A stretch of DNA of 7,413 nucleotides from Undibacterium sp. (lineage in GTDB: Bacteria; Pseudomonadota; Gammaproteobacteria; Burkholderiales; Burkholderiaceae): positions 1 through 7,413 of the forward strand of contig JACMRF010000088.1 in the NCBI GenBank assembly GCA_014376575.1. The letters are read 5' to 3'. The position numbers and the translations under genes are program-made. This document shows, one piece after another, positions 7,233 through 7,413 of the stretch. The notes beneath the pieces were generated by a model. That model ran no database searches and was not told the DNA's origin. It saw only the letters and a list, made by a program, of their open reading frames with translations. Every line of letters starts with the position of its first letter. Within the stretch, counting starts at the first letter, position 1.

Positions 7233-7278
7233 TGTGTCAATGGCGGGGCTTTATCCGGCGAAGCGAACCATTGACGCG
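7233..7278. repeat. Inverted repeat GTCAATGG / CCATTGAC in the IS leader
   Basis: GTCAATGG (7236-7243) and CCATTGAC (7268-7275) are perfect complements; the stem extends to 11 pairs with two wobbles (7233-7243 with 7268-7278). The 24-base interior can form a smaller GCTT/AAGC stem (7248-7251 with 7261-7264). It is the middle of three hairpins between the IS end and its transposase start. Confidence 0.5.
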
Positions 7279-7297
7279 CGCTGTTAAAATAAACTGT

Positions 7298-7338
7298 TTC
7301 ATGGTTGGATGCAACGGGTTACTGCGTCCAACCATGAA
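7298..7338. repeat. 16-bp inverted repeat with 9-base loop in the IS leader
   Basis: TTCATGGTTGGATGCA (7298-7313) pairs with TGCGTCCAACCATGAA (7323-7338); fifteen Watson-Crick pairs plus one wobble, around the loop ACGGGTTAC. No T-run follows, so it is not a standard terminator. It ends 47 bases before the presumed transposase start and may limit its expression or be a protein-binding site. Confidence 0.75.
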
Positions 7339-7385
7339 GACCAATGTGACTTAATGACGAACGCATCAATCCACGCGAAGACATA

Positions 7386-7413
7386 ATGAAAGACACAACA
7401 CTCTATGAGAAGC
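7386..7413 (+). CDS. Transposase N-terminus, probably ISL3 family (partial)
   Basis: An ATG at 7386 opens a frame reading MKDTTLYEK to the window edge. ISL3 transposases commonly start with a similar M-x-D-T-x-L-Y stretch leading into a helix-turn-helix/zinc-binding N-terminus before the DDE domain; only nine residues are visible, so this rests on memory of the family plus the GGCTCTT element end upstream. The ribosome binding site is poor (GAAGA, 7377-7381, four bases from ATG), in keeping with low transposase expression. Confidence 0.5.

Larger units (their letters stand above)
7160..7413 (+). mobile_element. Left end of a probable ISL3-family insertion sequence (partial)
   Basis: The segment begins GGCTCTTCATGAAATCCC; terminal repeats starting GGCTCTT are, from memory, typical of ISL3-family elements. 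About 226 bases later a start codon opens a frame reading MKDTTLYEK, like the N-terminus of ISL3 transposases. Base composition and structure also change at 7160: hairpins, a T-rich run and G+C-rich blocks replace the A+T-rich sequence to the left. The right end lies outside the window, so the inverted repeat and the expected 8-base target duplication (left copy would be CGTTAAGT, 7152-7159) cannot be checked here. Confidence 0.55.

Noticed and set aside
7298..7338. Rho-independent terminator or tRNA
   Set aside because: The stem is long but no T-run follows, and there is no cloverleaf or CCA-proximal pattern.

Overview
The window is a type VI secretion (T6SS) vgrG island from a Gram-negative bacterium, most likely a betaproteobacterium of the Burkholderiales (the VgrG wording and mid-range G+C would suit an Oxalobacteraceae-like host such as Undibacterium; this is an inference from memory, not a search). 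Three genes in one direction form the core: a 998-codon VgrG spike (973-3969), a 766-codon putative peptidoglycan-hydrolase effector (3996-6296), and a 222-codon exported protein that is the best candidate for its immunity protein (6322-6990). The gaps between them are only 26 and 25 bases, so they are probably co-transcribed.

Left part (1-972): a leftward gene with a strong ribosome binding site runs off the left edge. The next ~870 bases have no intact gene. Pieces in three frames between about 420 and 720 read like an eroded outer-membrane efflux (OEP/NodT-type) gene. A strong hairpin lies at 753-777, and the vgrG leader (about 860-972) is A+T-rich with several short palindromes.

Centre: VgrG has the usual gp27-like and gp5/OB parts, a Vgr-type region and a DUF2345-like beta-helix end, but no extra enzymatic tail, so the toxic activity sits in the next gene. 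That protein has an M23-like N-terminal domain with altered metal-site residues, a middle region with an EF-hand-like loop, and a C-terminal GH19 chitinase/lysozyme-like domain that keeps the expected glutamates. The likely model is that VgrG carries it into the periplasm of a rival, where it cuts the wall, while the exported downstream protein protects the producer's own periplasm. No PAAR protein, adaptor or structural T6SS gene is in the window.

Right part (6977-7413): a short open frame overlapping the immunity gene appears to be cut at 7160 by the left end of an insertion sequence. The sequence there starts GGCTCTT, contains three hairpins, and leads to a start codon at 7386 whose first residues (MKDTTLYEK) resemble ISL3-family transposases. 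G+C falls from above half in vgrG to roughly 30-47% in sampled stretches of the effector and immunity genes, which fits an exchangeable effector cassette.
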